A stretch of DNA of 21,100 nucleotides from DATCLS01 sp035265325 (GCA_035265325.1 DATFOS010000059.1:1-21100), one strand, 5' to 3'; counted from the stretch's first letter, positions 6,711 to 14,326 are shown. A program made the numbers and translations. The notes: a model not told the origin generated them from the letters alone.

Positions 6711-8066
6711 ATGCTGTTGGTCGTGGCGTTCGAGCAGGGTGCCGACGATGTTCTGATCGAGCGTGCGAGTCCGATCGACATGATGGAGCTCGCCGCCGAC
6801 GTCGGCCCGGTGCCGGCCCAAGTCGGGGCGATCCTCGTGTTCGCGCCTGGCGCGCATCTGACGGCGAGGGCGGTTCGCGACGCGCTGGCCGATCGGATCC
6901 GTGGCCTCCCCCGTCTGCGCCAACAGCTGGTGTCGACACCCCCGGGATGCGGCCGGCCGGTGTGGGTCGACGATCCGGGCTACGACATCACCCGGCATGT
7001 CCACGATGTCCGCTGCCCGCCACCCGGCGACGAGGAGGCCCTCCTTCGAGTAGCTGCTGACGTCGTGACGCAGCGGCTGCCACCGGACCAGCCGTTGTGG
7101 TCGGCCACGCTCGTCACCCACCTCGCAGGCGACACTTGTGCCCTGATCGTCGTGTTCCACCACGTGCTGGCGGACGGGATGGGAGGGTTGGCGGTCCTGG
7201 CCCGCCTCATCGACGGCGTGGACACCGCTCCTCAGACGGACTTCCCGAGGCCCAAGCCGTCCTTGCGCCGGTTGGCCGGGGACGCGGCCACGGGCAGGCT
7301 TCGTGCCCTCACGCATCTCGTGGGCGCCCCGGCCCACCTGCGGGATGCCCTCGCCGAGCTTCGCCCGGGGTCGACTCCCCGGGCGCCCCGCTGTTCGCTG
7401 AATCGCCCTGTCGGGACCCTGCGCCGCTTCGGGATCGTCCGTGCCGATCTGGCCCAGATCCGCTCGGTCGGCCACGACCATGGGGGCACGGTGAACGACG
7501 TGGTCCTCGCCGCCGTGGCCGCTGCGCTGAGCTCGCTGTTGGCGCACCGAGGCGAACACGTCGACCACATCGTCGTGTCGGCCCCGATCTCCGGGAGAAC
7601 CGAAGCCACGGCCGCCCAGCTCGGGAACCAGGTCGGGGTCATCCCCGTGACGCTTCGGACGTCGGGGCGGCCCCTCGATCGGCTCGGGGCGATCGCTGAC
7701 GCGACCCGCGCACACAGGACCGGAACCCGAGGAGCGTCGGCCGCACTGCTCGCCCCGGTCTTCCGGGCGCTCGCCATGCTCGGTGTGCTCCGGTGGCTCA
7801 TCGAGCGGCAACACCTGGTCACGACCTTCGTCACCAACCTTCGCGGCCCCGACGCTCCCGTGTCGTTCCTCGGCTCGACAATCGCCGAGGTCGTGCCCCT
7901 CAACATGGTGACCGGGAACGTCGCGGTCGCCTTCGCCGTACTGTCCTACGCCGGCACACTCACGGTGACCGTCACCGTCGATGCCGATGCCGTTCCCGAG
8001 TCCCGATTCCTCGTCGTTGCTTTGGGGGCCGAGTTCGACGCGCTGACACGCGGCGTCGAGACATGA
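6711..8066 (+). CDS. WS/DGAT family wax ester synthase / diacylglycerol acyltransferase
   Basis: The 451-residue protein has the catalytic HHxxxDG motif as HHVLADG at residues 150-156 (His151 as general base). It also has the family's VNDVVLAAVAAAL segment and the late VPLNMVTGNVAVAF and VLSYAGTLTV motifs. Members esterify acyl-CoA with fatty alcohol or diacylglycerol to make storage lipids, usually at the inner face of the membrane. An early ASPIDMMEL segment corresponds to the family's usual LSPLDAMFL start region. ATG 6711 was chosen because GGGGAAGGG lies just upstream; TTG 6681 is an alternative. Whether it makes wax esters or triacylglycerol cannot be told from sequence. It transcribes away from the maltokinase-cap gene and converges on methyltransferase 1. 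Confidence 0.88.
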   Translation: MLLVVAFEQGADDVLIERASPIDMMELAADVGPVPAQVGAILVFAPGAHLTARAVRDALADRIRGLPRLRQQLVSTPPGCGRPVWVDDPGYDITRHVHDVRCPPPGDEEALLRVAADVVTQRLPPDQPLWSATLVTHLAGDTCALIVVFHHVLADGMGGLAVLARLIDGVDTAPQTDFPRPKPSLRRLAGDAATGRLRALTHLVGAPAHLRDALAELRPGSTPRAPRCSLNRPVGTLRRFGIVRADLAQIRSVGHDHGGTVNDVVLAAVAAALSSLLAHRGEHVDHIVVSAPISGRTEATAAQLGNQVGVIPVTLRTSGRPLDRLGAIADATRAHRTGTRGASAALLAPVFRALAMLGVLRWLIERQHLVTTFVTNLRGPDAPVSFLGSTIAEVVPLNMVTGNVAVAFAVLSYAGTLTVTVTVDADAVPESRFLVVALGAEFDALTRGVET

Positions 8067-8224
8067 CGGTCGTCCCCGACGCCGATGTGCCGCAGGCCGC
8101 CACGGTCCCGGCGGTCGGTGCTACCGGTCCCGGCCCGAGTCGCTGGTGTTCAGGGACACCGTTCGGTGCTCGCACGCTTCGAGCAGGCCCGAGCGCGGAG
8201 CTCTGGCGAGGCGGGTCGCACTGG

Positions 8225-9025
8225 CTACCGGGGTCGGGCGGCGACGAGGTGACCCTCGATGGGGATCTCAGCGGTCCCGTTCGGCGCGGTGAACTCGGCG
8301 AGCACGTCGTGCGCCTCCTGACGCAGCGCGTCGTACTCGCCATCGTTGAGTCGCTCGCGAACCGGAGTGCTCTCGACCTCGACGGCAACGAACTCGCCGA
8401 TGGAGTCGAACCGGGCGGTCCCCATCCGGGTGCGGGTGGACAGGACCTCCAACCCGGCCGACCGCACCGTCCTACAGAGCTCGTCGAGATCGCCGCAGAC
8501 CCAATAGGCGCTGAGCATCGCCACCGCCTCTGGCCCGGCGTGCCGTGCCGCCAGTTCCACGAGCAACCGGTAGGCGGGCTGGGCGTCGAGGCTGCTCGGC
8601 ACCATGACCACGACCGTGCCGTCGGCTTTGACCACCCGGCCCATCTCACCGATCGCCCGCTGCCGGTCCGGGAAGAACATGAGCGCCATCTGGCACAGCG
8701 CGGCGTCGAAGGTTCCCGGTTCGAAGGGCAGGTCGGCGACGTCGCCTCGGCGCAGCTCCACACCGCGACACACCCGCTGCGCCACGGTGAGCATGGCCGG
8801 GTTCAGGTCGACACCGACGACACGGCCCTCGGGAGCGACACGCGCGGCGGCGGTGCGGGCCACGATGCCGGTGCCGCAGGCGACGTCGAGGACGGACTGG
8901 CCGGCGGTGACGTCACCCATGTCCACGACGTGGGGCGCCCAGTCGGCGAAGAGCGCCGGGACGAACTTCGCCTCGTACAACTCGGCGGTGTCGAGCGGGA
9001 TCTCGAAGGTCTCAGGAGTGCTCAT
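8225..9025 (-). CDS. Class I SAM-dependent methyltransferase (methyltransferase 1)
   Basis: The 266-residue protein has motif I VLDVACGTG near residues 46-54, the acidic ribose-binding GVDLNPAML near 71-79, the adenine-region GDVADLPFEPGTFDAALCQM, and a post-motif FPDRQRAIGEMGRVVKADG. This is the Methyltransf_11/25 fold of UbiE-like small-molecule methyltransferases; the acceptor is unknown. ATG 9025 was chosen over an upstream GTG because the extra 12 residues look unlike family sequence and fall in the palindrome-rich spacer; no clear ribosome site is visible. It resembles methyltransferase 2 (11670-12500) in both the SAM site and the FVP segment that precedes it. It lies 100 bases downstream of LuxR/TPR regulator 1 and is likely its target or partner. 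Confidence 0.87.
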   Translation of the reverse strand: MSTPETFEIPLDTAELYEAKFVPALFADWAPHVVDMGDVTAGQSVLDVACGTGIVARTAAARVAPEGRVVGVDLNPAMLTVAQRVCRGVELRRGDVADLPFEPGTFDAALCQMALMFFPDRQRAIGEMGRVVKADGTVVVMVPSSLDAQPAYRLLVELAARHAGPEAVAMLSAYWVCGDLDELCRTVRSAGLEVLSTRTRMGTARFDSIGEFVAVEVESTPVRERLNDGEYDALRQEAHDVLAEFTAPNGTAEIPIEGHLVAARPR

Positions 9026-9057
9026 GCGGGCGTTGTACGACGTCGGCCGGGGATGCC

Positions 9058-9072
9058 GCATCGCCGCGATGC
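9058..9072. promoter_or_regulatory. Palindrome upstream of methyltransferase 1
   Basis: GCATCGC-C-GCGATGC is a 7-bp inverted repeat around one base, 33-47 bases before the methyltransferase 1 start. This position fits a promoter-proximal operator. No function is shown. Confidence 0.4.
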
Positions 9073-9090
9073 ACCATTCACGTCCAGGCC

Positions 9091-9114
9091 GGCATGGTCA
9101 GACCTGACCATGCC
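9091..9114. promoter_or_regulatory. Long palindrome, candidate operator between regulator 1 and methyltransferase 1
   Basis: GGCATGGTCAG and CTGACCATGCC are perfect 11-bp arms around AC. A direct repeat, CATGGTC(A/G)GACCT, begins at 9093 and again at 9114, ending on the LuxR1 stop codon. The half-site ATGGTCAG recurs at 10733-10740, just upstream of the LuxR1 start. Symmetry and placement suggest a dimeric regulator site; a terminator for LuxR1 is an alternative, but no T tract follows. Confidence 0.55.
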
Positions 9115-9125
9115 ATGGTCGGACC

Positions 9126-10712
9126 TCAGATGAGCGCGTGCTCGTAGGCGAACGACGTTGCCGCGGCGCGGGAGACCACTCCGAGCTTGGTGTAGATGTT
9201 GTTGAGGTGGCGGGCCACGGTGTGCTCGCTCACGAGCAGCTCGGCCGCCACCTGTTTGTTGGTCCCACCACGGGCGACGAGGCGGAGCACCTCCGTCTCC
9301 CGGGAGGAGAGCGGTGATGGCGGGGCTTCACCGAGGAGCGCGCTCAGCCGACGGGCGTCCGGCTCGGCCCCGAGGCGTTCGAAGGCGTCGAGGGCGGTGG
9401 AGAGCTCGAGCCGAGCCGTGTCGCGCTCGTCGATGGTGCTCGCCGCCGCGCCGCGCACGGCGCGCGCTCGGGCCTCGTCGTACACCATCCCGAGTGCCTG
9501 GAACCGCGCCGCCGCCTCGCCGGCTCGGCGGCAGGCGGTCACGGCATCGCCCTGGGCCAGGAGCACCGTCGCCTCGGTCGAGAGCGACAGCGCCACGAGA
9601 TAGCCGCTCGCGACCTCGTCCGCGACCGACGCGAGTTCGGCGGACGCTGCCTGCGCGGCGTCGAGGTCGCCGGCCGCGACCTGCGCCTCGGCGAGGGCCA
9701 TCAGCAGCTCGCCGCGTTGCAACGGCCCGGTCGGCACAGAGTCGAGGGCGAGCCGGAGTGCGTTCACGGCGGTGTCGGGCCGTCCCTGCGCCATCCGCAC
9801 CCGGGCGAGCCCTGGCTGCGGGAGGCGGCCCAGCTGGTGTGAACGTGTGAAGGCGTCCTCGGCGAGGTCGAGGCGGCCGGTCATGCGATGTAGCTCCCCG
9901 ATCAGGTAGTGCGCGCTTCCGGCGTACCGCGGGTCGTGGCTCGTGAGCTCGTCGCACGCCACCCGGGCCTGCTCGGCCGCCGTGTGCCAGCTGCCCCGGA
10001 GGCTCTCCAGCTCGACGACGTGGAGCCGGCAGATCCCGGGGTAGAGCCGGCCGGCGTCGAGGTCGGCGCACCACTTCGTCGCGGCCTCGCTCCACTGGAG
10101 GGCTCGGCTCAGGTCGGCGAGGTCGTGACAGGTCGACAGCGCGTTGCAGTACACCCAGCCGGTGAAGAGCGGGGCGAGCTCACCGTTGATGACCGCCACC
10201 ATCGCCTCGTCGAGCGCCGCCAACCCGTCGGCGTGACGGCCGCATGCCACCAGTGCCCGGCCCTTGGCCTGCAGGGCCAAGGCCATGAGGTCCGCATGGC
10301 CGGTCGCCTGGCCGGCGGCCACCGCCCGCTCGGCGTGGGTCAGGGCGTCGACCGGAGCGCCGTTCATTGCGGCGCGGTCGGACTCGGCCACGGCCAGGAA
10401 CCCGACGGCCGATCCCTCGGCCTGACCGGCGTGGCGCCGGGCTCGCTCGAGCCAGCCGTTGGCCGGCGCCACCTCACCGACGAGGACGTGGTCGTAGAAC
10501 AGCTGCCAGGCGGCCATGGCTGCACCGGCGTGGTCGCCGGCCGTCACGTGAGCGGTGAACGCCTGGCCGCGCACGGCGATCGACTCGTCGGGCCGGTCGA
10601 GCCAGAACAGGCTCTCGGCGAGCGCGTCCAGCTGCTCCGCCCGGAGCGACGACGCGTCGCGCGCCGACAGCTCGGCGTGAACGGCTCGCCAGTCCGGGGA
10701 TCCACCCGCCAC
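9126..10712 (-). CDS. LuxR-family transcriptional regulator with TPR-like sensor (regulator 1)
   Basis: The 528-residue protein has about 460 residues of Ala/Leu-rich helical repeats resembling TPRs, then a C-terminal LuxR/GerE helix-turn-helix at 468-528. The HTH includes LSSRETEVLRLVARGGTNKQ and SEHTVARHLNNIYTKLGV. No receiver domain and no Walker A ATPase motif are seen, so it is neither a response regulator nor a full-length LAL-type ATPase. The repeats probably sense a protein or small molecule. The start is GTG 10712; the ribosome site is weak. It is paralogous to regulator 2 (12633-14273): both share a GELxRxxGR segment, PQPGLAxxRxAQGR and an almost superimposable HTH. It follows the hydrolase-fold gene by 76 bases and may be on the same transcript. 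Confidence 0.85.
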   Translation of the reverse strand: MAGGSPDWRAVHAELSARDASSLRAEQLDALAESLFWLDRPDESIAVRGQAFTAHVTAGDHAGAAMAAWQLFYDHVLVGEVAPANGWLERARRHAGQAEGSAVGFLAVAESDRAAMNGAPVDALTHAERAVAAGQATGHADLMALALQAKGRALVACGRHADGLAALDEAMVAVINGELAPLFTGWVYCNALSTCHDLADLSRALQWSEAATKWCADLDAGRLYPGICRLHVVELESLRGSWHTAAEQARVACDELTSHDPRYAGSAHYLIGELHRMTGRLDLAEDAFTRSHQLGRLPQPGLARVRMAQGRPDTAVNALRLALDSVPTGPLQRGELLMALAEAQVAAGDLDAAQAASAELASVADEVASGYLVALSLSTEATVLLAQGDAVTACRRAGEAAARFQALGMVYDEARARAVRGAAASTIDERDTARLELSTALDAFERLGAEPDARRLSALLGEAPPSPLSSRETEVLRLVARGGTNKQVAAELLVSEHTVARHLNNIYTKLGVVSRAAATSFAYEHALI

Positions 10713-10732
10713 CTGCCCAGCGTAGGACTGCG

Positions 10733-10740
10733 ATGGTCAG
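10733..10740 (+). promoter_or_regulatory. Isolated half-site matching the 9091-9114 palindrome
   Basis: ATGGTCAG, identical to eight bases of the palindrome arm, lies about 21 bases upstream of the regulator 1 GTG in the 76-bp spacer after the hydrolase-fold gene. It could allow autoregulation. An eight-base match in a short spacer is suggestive, not proof. Confidence 0.3.
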
Positions 10741-10788
10741 CCGCGACGTCGTCGAGCCACTCCACGGGCGGGTCGTAGTGTCGCTCCA

Positions 10789-11673
10789 TCACGACCGGTC
10801 GAGGGCTGCTCGCAGGGCGGCGTGGAATGCCTCTGGTCGGTCGCGGGGCGGGTCGTCGGCGACGCCGTCGACCACGTGCAACGGCCAGTCGAAGCGATCG
10901 CTGACGGCCTGGGCCTTCTTCAGCTTGTTGGCCTTGTCGTGCCGGCCCCAGATGAGCGACGTCGGAGCGGTGATCCGCTGGAGGTCGTCCGCGGGGATCC
11001 GGGGCAGGCCCACCTTGCGGAACATCTGGCCGCACTCCTTCGCCTTGTCGTCGCGCACCAGCTGGAGGTTGTAGGCCACGAAGAGAGCCCAGTCGTCGCC
11101 CATCCGTCGCTGGACATCGTCGAGGTCGTGGGCGCACTGGCGCATGAACCGGGTGTATGAACCCTCCGTGGGACGGACCTGGAAGCCGAGCAGTCCCAGG
11201 GCGAAGCGGGGCGACGGGCGGAACCGCATCAGGCCCAGCGAGTCAACCAGCACCAGGTGCCGGATCCGGTCGCTGTGCTCCACTGCGAAGCGGGCGGCGA
11301 TGGCGCCGCCGAGCACGTGGCCCACCACGACGGGCGGCTCGGCGCAGGTCTGATCGATCAGCTCGTCGAGCCACGCCGTCACTCGCTCCACGTCGAGCGG
11401 CCCCCGGTCGGTGCCGGTGCCGGACGCACCGTGGGCAGGCAGGTCGGGCGCAACCACGCGGAACGACGTGGTCAGGCCAGGGATGTTCCACTTGAACTTC
11501 ACCGCTGACTCCCCGGGACCGTGGAGCAGCACGAGTGGCCACCCGTCGCCCGCCTCCAGCACCGCGGTGGGGATGTCGGCGAGGCTCAGCCGGCGCTGGT
11601 CGACGGGCACGTCGGCCAGCAACGCGGTGCGGGGATCCGGCGTGGTCTCCTCGAGGTCTGTTGGCGTGGTCAT
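10789..11673 (-). CDS. Alpha/beta hydrolase-fold protein lacking catalytic Ser and His
   Basis: The 294-residue protein has a clear alpha/beta hydrolase fold: oxyanion-hole segment LVLLHGPGES near residues 47-56, FRVVAPDLPAHGAS, the strand and elbow VVVGHVLGGAIAARF, and the late ITAPTSLIWGRHDKANKLKK with the acid-strand Asp. The nucleophile elbow, normally GHSxGG, reads GHVLGG with Val120 in place of Ser. The region normally GAGHxPP reads GVADDPP, with Asp about 273 in place of His. Hydrolysis by the usual triad is therefore unlikely; it may be a ligand-binding or regulatory pseudoenzyme or use other chemistry. The open frame is intact, so this does not look like simple decay. Start ATG 11673 overlaps the methyltransferase 2 stop (ATGA), implying coupled translation. 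Confidence 0.82.
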   Translation of the reverse strand: MTTPTDLEETTPDPRTALLADVPVDQRRLSLADIPTAVLEAGDGWPLVLLHGPGESAVKFKWNIPGLTTSFRVVAPDLPAHGASGTGTDRGPLDVERVTAWLDELIDQTCAEPPVVVGHVLGGAIAARFAVEHSDRIRHLVLVDSLGLMRFRPSPRFALGLLGFQVRPTEGSYTRFMRQCAHDLDDVQRRMGDDWALFVAYNLQLVRDDKAKECGQMFRKVGLPRIPADDLQRITAPTSLIWGRHDKANKLKKAQAVSDRFDWPLHVVDGVADDPPRDRPEAFHAALRAALDRS

Positions 11674-12500
11674 GACTTGCCCACCCGGCGGGCGGTGGCG
11701 ACCACGAGCCCGGGATCCATCGCCATGCCGTCGCCGTCCACGTACGGCTGCCACCGTTCGACCGTTTCCAGCTGCAGGGCCATGCGAGCGTCGTGGTCGA
11801 TCTCGGCCACGGCCATGGCCAAGGGCGTGCCCTGGAGGTACTGCCAGAGGAAGTTCGCCGGACCGTCCAGCCGCACGGGGAGCGCCCGGTGCTCGGCCTC
11901 CACCTCGGCGAAGCCGGCGGCCGTGAGCAGCTTCTCCACCTCGGCGGGGTCGTGCAACGTGAAGACGGCGTGCACGAAGCCGGCGGCCTCCGCTCCGAGG
12001 TGGCGGTCGATCACCTCGTGGAGGTCGGCCATCAACGGTGGGATGGGGCCCGGTGTGCCGATGGCGACCCGACCACCGGGCGCGAGGACCCGCCGGACCT
12101 CCTCCAGCGCGGCCACCTTGTCGGGGAAGAACTGGAGCGCCAGCGAGCACAGCACCGCGTCGAACGACGCGTCCGGCAGGGGCAGGTCCTCGGCGGGCGC
12201 CACGTGCCATTCGACCTCGGGGGCTGCGGGCGACGTCGCCCGGGCCACCTCCACCATCGCGGGGTGGATGTCGGTGCCGGTCACGGAGCCAGAAGGGCCC
12301 ACCTTCTCGGCGGCGAGGCGGGCGACGAGCCCCGTGCCGCAGGCCAGGTCGAGCACGCGCTCGCCGGGGCAGAGCCTCGCCGCCTCCAGTACCGGCGCCG
12401 CCGAGGTCATGCCGATGGAGGGAACGAAGTGCCGCTCGTAGACCTCCGGCGGGCTGGCGAGGTACCGCTCGTAGACAGCATCGGTCGACCGGGAGCTCAT
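11670..12500 (-). CDS. Class I SAM-dependent methyltransferase (methyltransferase 2)
   Basis: The 276-residue protein has motif I VLDLACGTG near residues 49-57, GTDIHPAM near 75-82, the APAEDLPLPDASFDAVLCSL segment and FPDKVAALEEVRRVLAPGG. It is UbiE-like (Methyltransf_11/25); the acceptor is unknown. It resembles methyltransferase 1 across the SAM site (both read ACGTGxVARxAA) and in the FVP segment before it. ATG 12500 was chosen over GTG 12503 because a perfect AAAGGAGG lies 4 bases before the ATG and only 1 base before the GTG. Its stop overlaps the hydrolase-fold start. Order and spacing suggest a two-gene unit with that protein, downstream of regulator 2. Confidence 0.88.
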   Translation of the reverse strand: MSSRSTDAVYERYLASPPEVYERHFVPSIGMTSAAPVLEAARLCPGERVLDLACGTGLVARLAAEKVGPSGSVTGTDIHPAMVEVARATSPAAPEVEWHVAPAEDLPLPDASFDAVLCSLALQFFPDKVAALEEVRRVLAPGGRVAIGTPGPIPPLMADLHEVIDRHLGAEAAGFVHAVFTLHDPAEVEKLLTAAGFAEVEAEHRALPVRLDGPANFLWQYLQGTPLAMAVAEIDHDARMALQLETVERWQPYVDGDGMAMDPGLVVATARRVGKS

Positions 12501-12504
12501 CACG

Positions 12505-12512
12505 CCTCCTTT
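12505..12512 (-). promoter_or_regulatory. Strong ribosome binding site for methyltransferase 2
   Basis: AAAGGAGG on the minus strand is a full anti-Shine-Dalgarno match ending 4 bases before ATG 12500. It is the strongest such site I noticed in the window, suggesting high translation of the methyltransferase/hydrolase-fold pair. Confidence 0.75.
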
Positions 12513-12590
12513 AGGTTCCCTTCCGACCGTACGGAGGCACGCGTGGCCACGGCTTCGGGGGAACCACCCAAAGCGTCCGGTGACAGCCGA

Positions 12591-12606
12591 TGCGGGAAAT
12601 CCCGCA
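12591..12606. promoter_or_regulatory. Palindrome between regulator 2 and methyltransferase 2
   Basis: TGCGGGA-AA-TCCCGCA has perfect 7-bp arms. It lies 26 bases past the regulator 2 stop and about 90 bases before the methyltransferase 2 start, in a 132-bp spacer. Operator or terminator are both possible. The layout parallels that at 9091-9114, but the sequence differs. Confidence 0.45.
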
Positions 12607-12632
12607 GTCGACCAGGCGCCGCCGCCCCGGTG

Positions 12633-14273
12633 CTAGACGAGGTGGCGGTCGTAGGCCGCGGCCGTGGCGGCAGCCCGGTTCGACACGCCGAGCTTCACGA
12701 AGATGTTGCTGACGTGGCGTTCGACCGTCTTCTCACTGATGAACAGCTCCTCGGCGATGTCGCGGTTGGTCTTGCCGGTGGCGACCACCCTCAGCACCTC
12801 CAGCTCGCGGGGGCTGAGGGCCCCATCGCCGGCCGGCGCCCCCGGAAGCCCGAACAGAACGACCAGCCGGGCCCGCGCCGGAACCGCGTCGAGTTCCTCG
12901 AACGTCCGCCGGGCGGCGTGGCACTCGAGGTCGACGGCGTCGTGGTCGTCGACCTCCCGGCAGGCCAGGGCGATCAACACCCGGGCCTGGGCCGCTTCGT
13001 AGGGCGCCTCGACCTCCCGCCACTCCCGCCACGCCTTACGCAGGTGCTCCAGCGCTCCCCTGGGGTTCCCTTCGGCGAGGAGCACTGCTCCCTCGGCCTG
13101 AGCGGCGGCGGCCCGCAGGTAGGGCACCCCGCTGCCGGCGGCGATGCTCACGAGCTCGTCGGCGGCTGCCCGGGCCTCGCCCACCCGACCGGCCGCCACC
13201 ATGATCTCCACGAAGGCGGGCAGCAGCTTGGCCCGCACCACGTGGTCGGTGGCCGCGGCCACCGCCCCGTCGATGGCGGCGGTGGCGGTCTCGACCCGGC
13301 CCTGAGCCAGCCGGAGCAGGGCCAGCCCGGGCTGGGGTGACCGTCCGTGCTCGTGGCCCCGGCGGTAGCTCTCCTCGGCGTCGGTGAAACGGCCCCGCAG
13401 CCGCTGGAGTTCACCGAGCTGGTAATGGGCCATGCCGATGGCGGCGTGGGGCGGCTCCGAGAGCCGGTCGCGGGCCTGCTCCGCCTCCCGCAGGGCCTCG
13501 GACCACTCGCCGTGCAGCTGCATGACCTGGGAGCGGTGCACCAGGCACTGGCCCCGGTAGGGGACCAGGTCGGGCTGGGCATCGCACCAGCGGGCCAGGG
13601 CCTCGGTCCACTCGTGGGCCCGGCGGACGTCGAACGCCTCTTGGCACTCGTCGATCACCGCGCAGTACGCGATCCCCGAGACGACCGACGACACCTCCCC
13701 AGCGGTGACCGACACCATCACCTCGTCGAAGAGGCTCACCCCCTCGCTGATGCGGCCCATCCGCGCCAGCGCCTGACCCCGACCCAGTGTGCCCAGCGCC
13801 ACCAGGTCGGCGTCGCCAAAGCGCTCACCGATCGCCCGTACCTCGTCAAACGTCTCCCGGGCCGCCGAGGGGTCGCCCCCGCCGAGGCTCATGAGCCCCG
13901 CCGGCACGAGGAGGTACCCACACCCAACGCAGTCGAGGCTCCGCTCGTCGACCAAGCGGTGGGCCCGCGAGAGCCAGCCTCCTCCCTGGGCCACCTCACC
14001 GCGCTGGACGAGGCCGAAGCCCAACCAGAAGGCCGAGCGGACAGCGGCGGCGGGTGCGTCCTTCTCGAGGTAGCCGTGGTGGGCCCGCATCCACGCGTCG
14101 GTGCTCTCGCCGTCACGACCCGTGAGGTAGGCGGCGGTGGCAAGGAGCTCCAGGTCCGCCGGCTCGAGGTCGGCTTGGGCGTCAGCCACCGCCAGCCCGG
14201 CGTAGGCGTCGCCCCAATGCCGCCGCTCGAAGGCCCGGCGGCCCTCATCGAGCACATCCCCGGTGGAGGTCAT
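12633..14273 (-). CDS. LuxR-family transcriptional regulator with TPR-like sensor (regulator 2)
   Basis: The 546-residue protein has about 480 residues of TPR-like helical repeats and a C-terminal LuxR/GerE HTH at 486-546. The HTH includes LSPRELEVLRVVATGKTNRD and SEKTVERHVSNIFVKLGV. No Walker A or receiver domain was seen. The N-terminus (DLELLATAAYLTGRDGEST) resembles the start of many actinobacterial LuxR/TPR regulators and supports ATG 14273; the longer open frame upstream overlaps the methyltransferase 3 gene and is not family-like. It is the paralogue of regulator 1. Cysteines near residues 111-114 (CVGC) are absent from the aligned part of regulator 1 and could bind metal or sense redox, but this is only a guess. 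It lies upstream of methyltransferase 2 on the same strand. Confidence 0.87.
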   Translation of the reverse strand: MTSTGDVLDEGRRAFERRHWGDAYAGLAVADAQADLEPADLELLATAAYLTGRDGESTDAWMRAHHGYLEKDAPAAAVRSAFWLGFGLVQRGEVAQGGGWLSRAHRLVDERSLDCVGCGYLLVPAGLMSLGGGDPSAARETFDEVRAIGERFGDADLVALGTLGRGQALARMGRISEGVSLFDEVMVSVTAGEVSSVVSGIAYCAVIDECQEAFDVRRAHEWTEALARWCDAQPDLVPYRGQCLVHRSQVMQLHGEWSEALREAEQARDRLSEPPHAAIGMAHYQLGELQRLRGRFTDAEESYRRGHEHGRSPQPGLALLRLAQGRVETATAAIDGAVAAATDHVVRAKLLPAFVEIMVAAGRVGEARAAADELVSIAAGSGVPYLRAAAAQAEGAVLLAEGNPRGALEHLRKAWREWREVEAPYEAAQARVLIALACREVDDHDAVDLECHAARRTFEELDAVPARARLVVLFGLPGAPAGDGALSPRELEVLRVVATGKTNRDIAEELFISEKTVERHVSNIFVKLGVSNRAAATAAAYDRHLV

Positions 14274-14286
14274 CAGCGCATTCGAC

Positions 14287-14292
14287 CCTATA
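14287..14292 (-). promoter_or_regulatory. Possible -10 element for regulator 2
   Basis: TATAGG on the minus strand is an AT-rich hexamer that stands out in this GC-rich spacer and ends about 13 bases before ATG 14273. If used, transcription would start near 14280 and give an almost leaderless mRNA, common in actinobacteria. No convincing -35 is visible. Confidence 0.3.
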
Positions 14293-14326
14293 GCTGCCCG
14301 GTGTCCCCCGACTCTCGAGCGGGTCC

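Noticed and set aside
6519..7814. Minus-strand open frame of 431 codons opposite the WS/DGAT gene
   Set aside because: It is Arg/Pro/Gly/Asp-rich shadow sequence; the plus strand has HHVLADG and other family motifs.
8067..8224. Short stems between the convergent WS/DGAT and methyltransferase 1 genes
   Set aside because: Only 5-bp stems were seen (for example GCTCG/CGAGC), no better than chance at this GC content.
7793..9133. Plus-strand open frame of 446 codons across the 3' end of WS/DGAT and methyltransferase 1
   Set aside because: It overlaps two supported genes in other frames and has no recognisable domain.
10713..10788. Possible small peptide starting MERHYDPPVEWLDD just after the hydrolase-fold gene (minus strand)
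   Set aside because: The frame continues into regulator 1 in the wrong phase and becomes Arg-rich shadow; there is no independent stop or ribosome site, so it is not supported as a gene.
11793..13340. Plus-strand open frame of 515 codons across methyltransferase 2 and regulator 2
   Set aside because: It crosses two well-supported minus-strand genes and their spacer and shows no family motifs.
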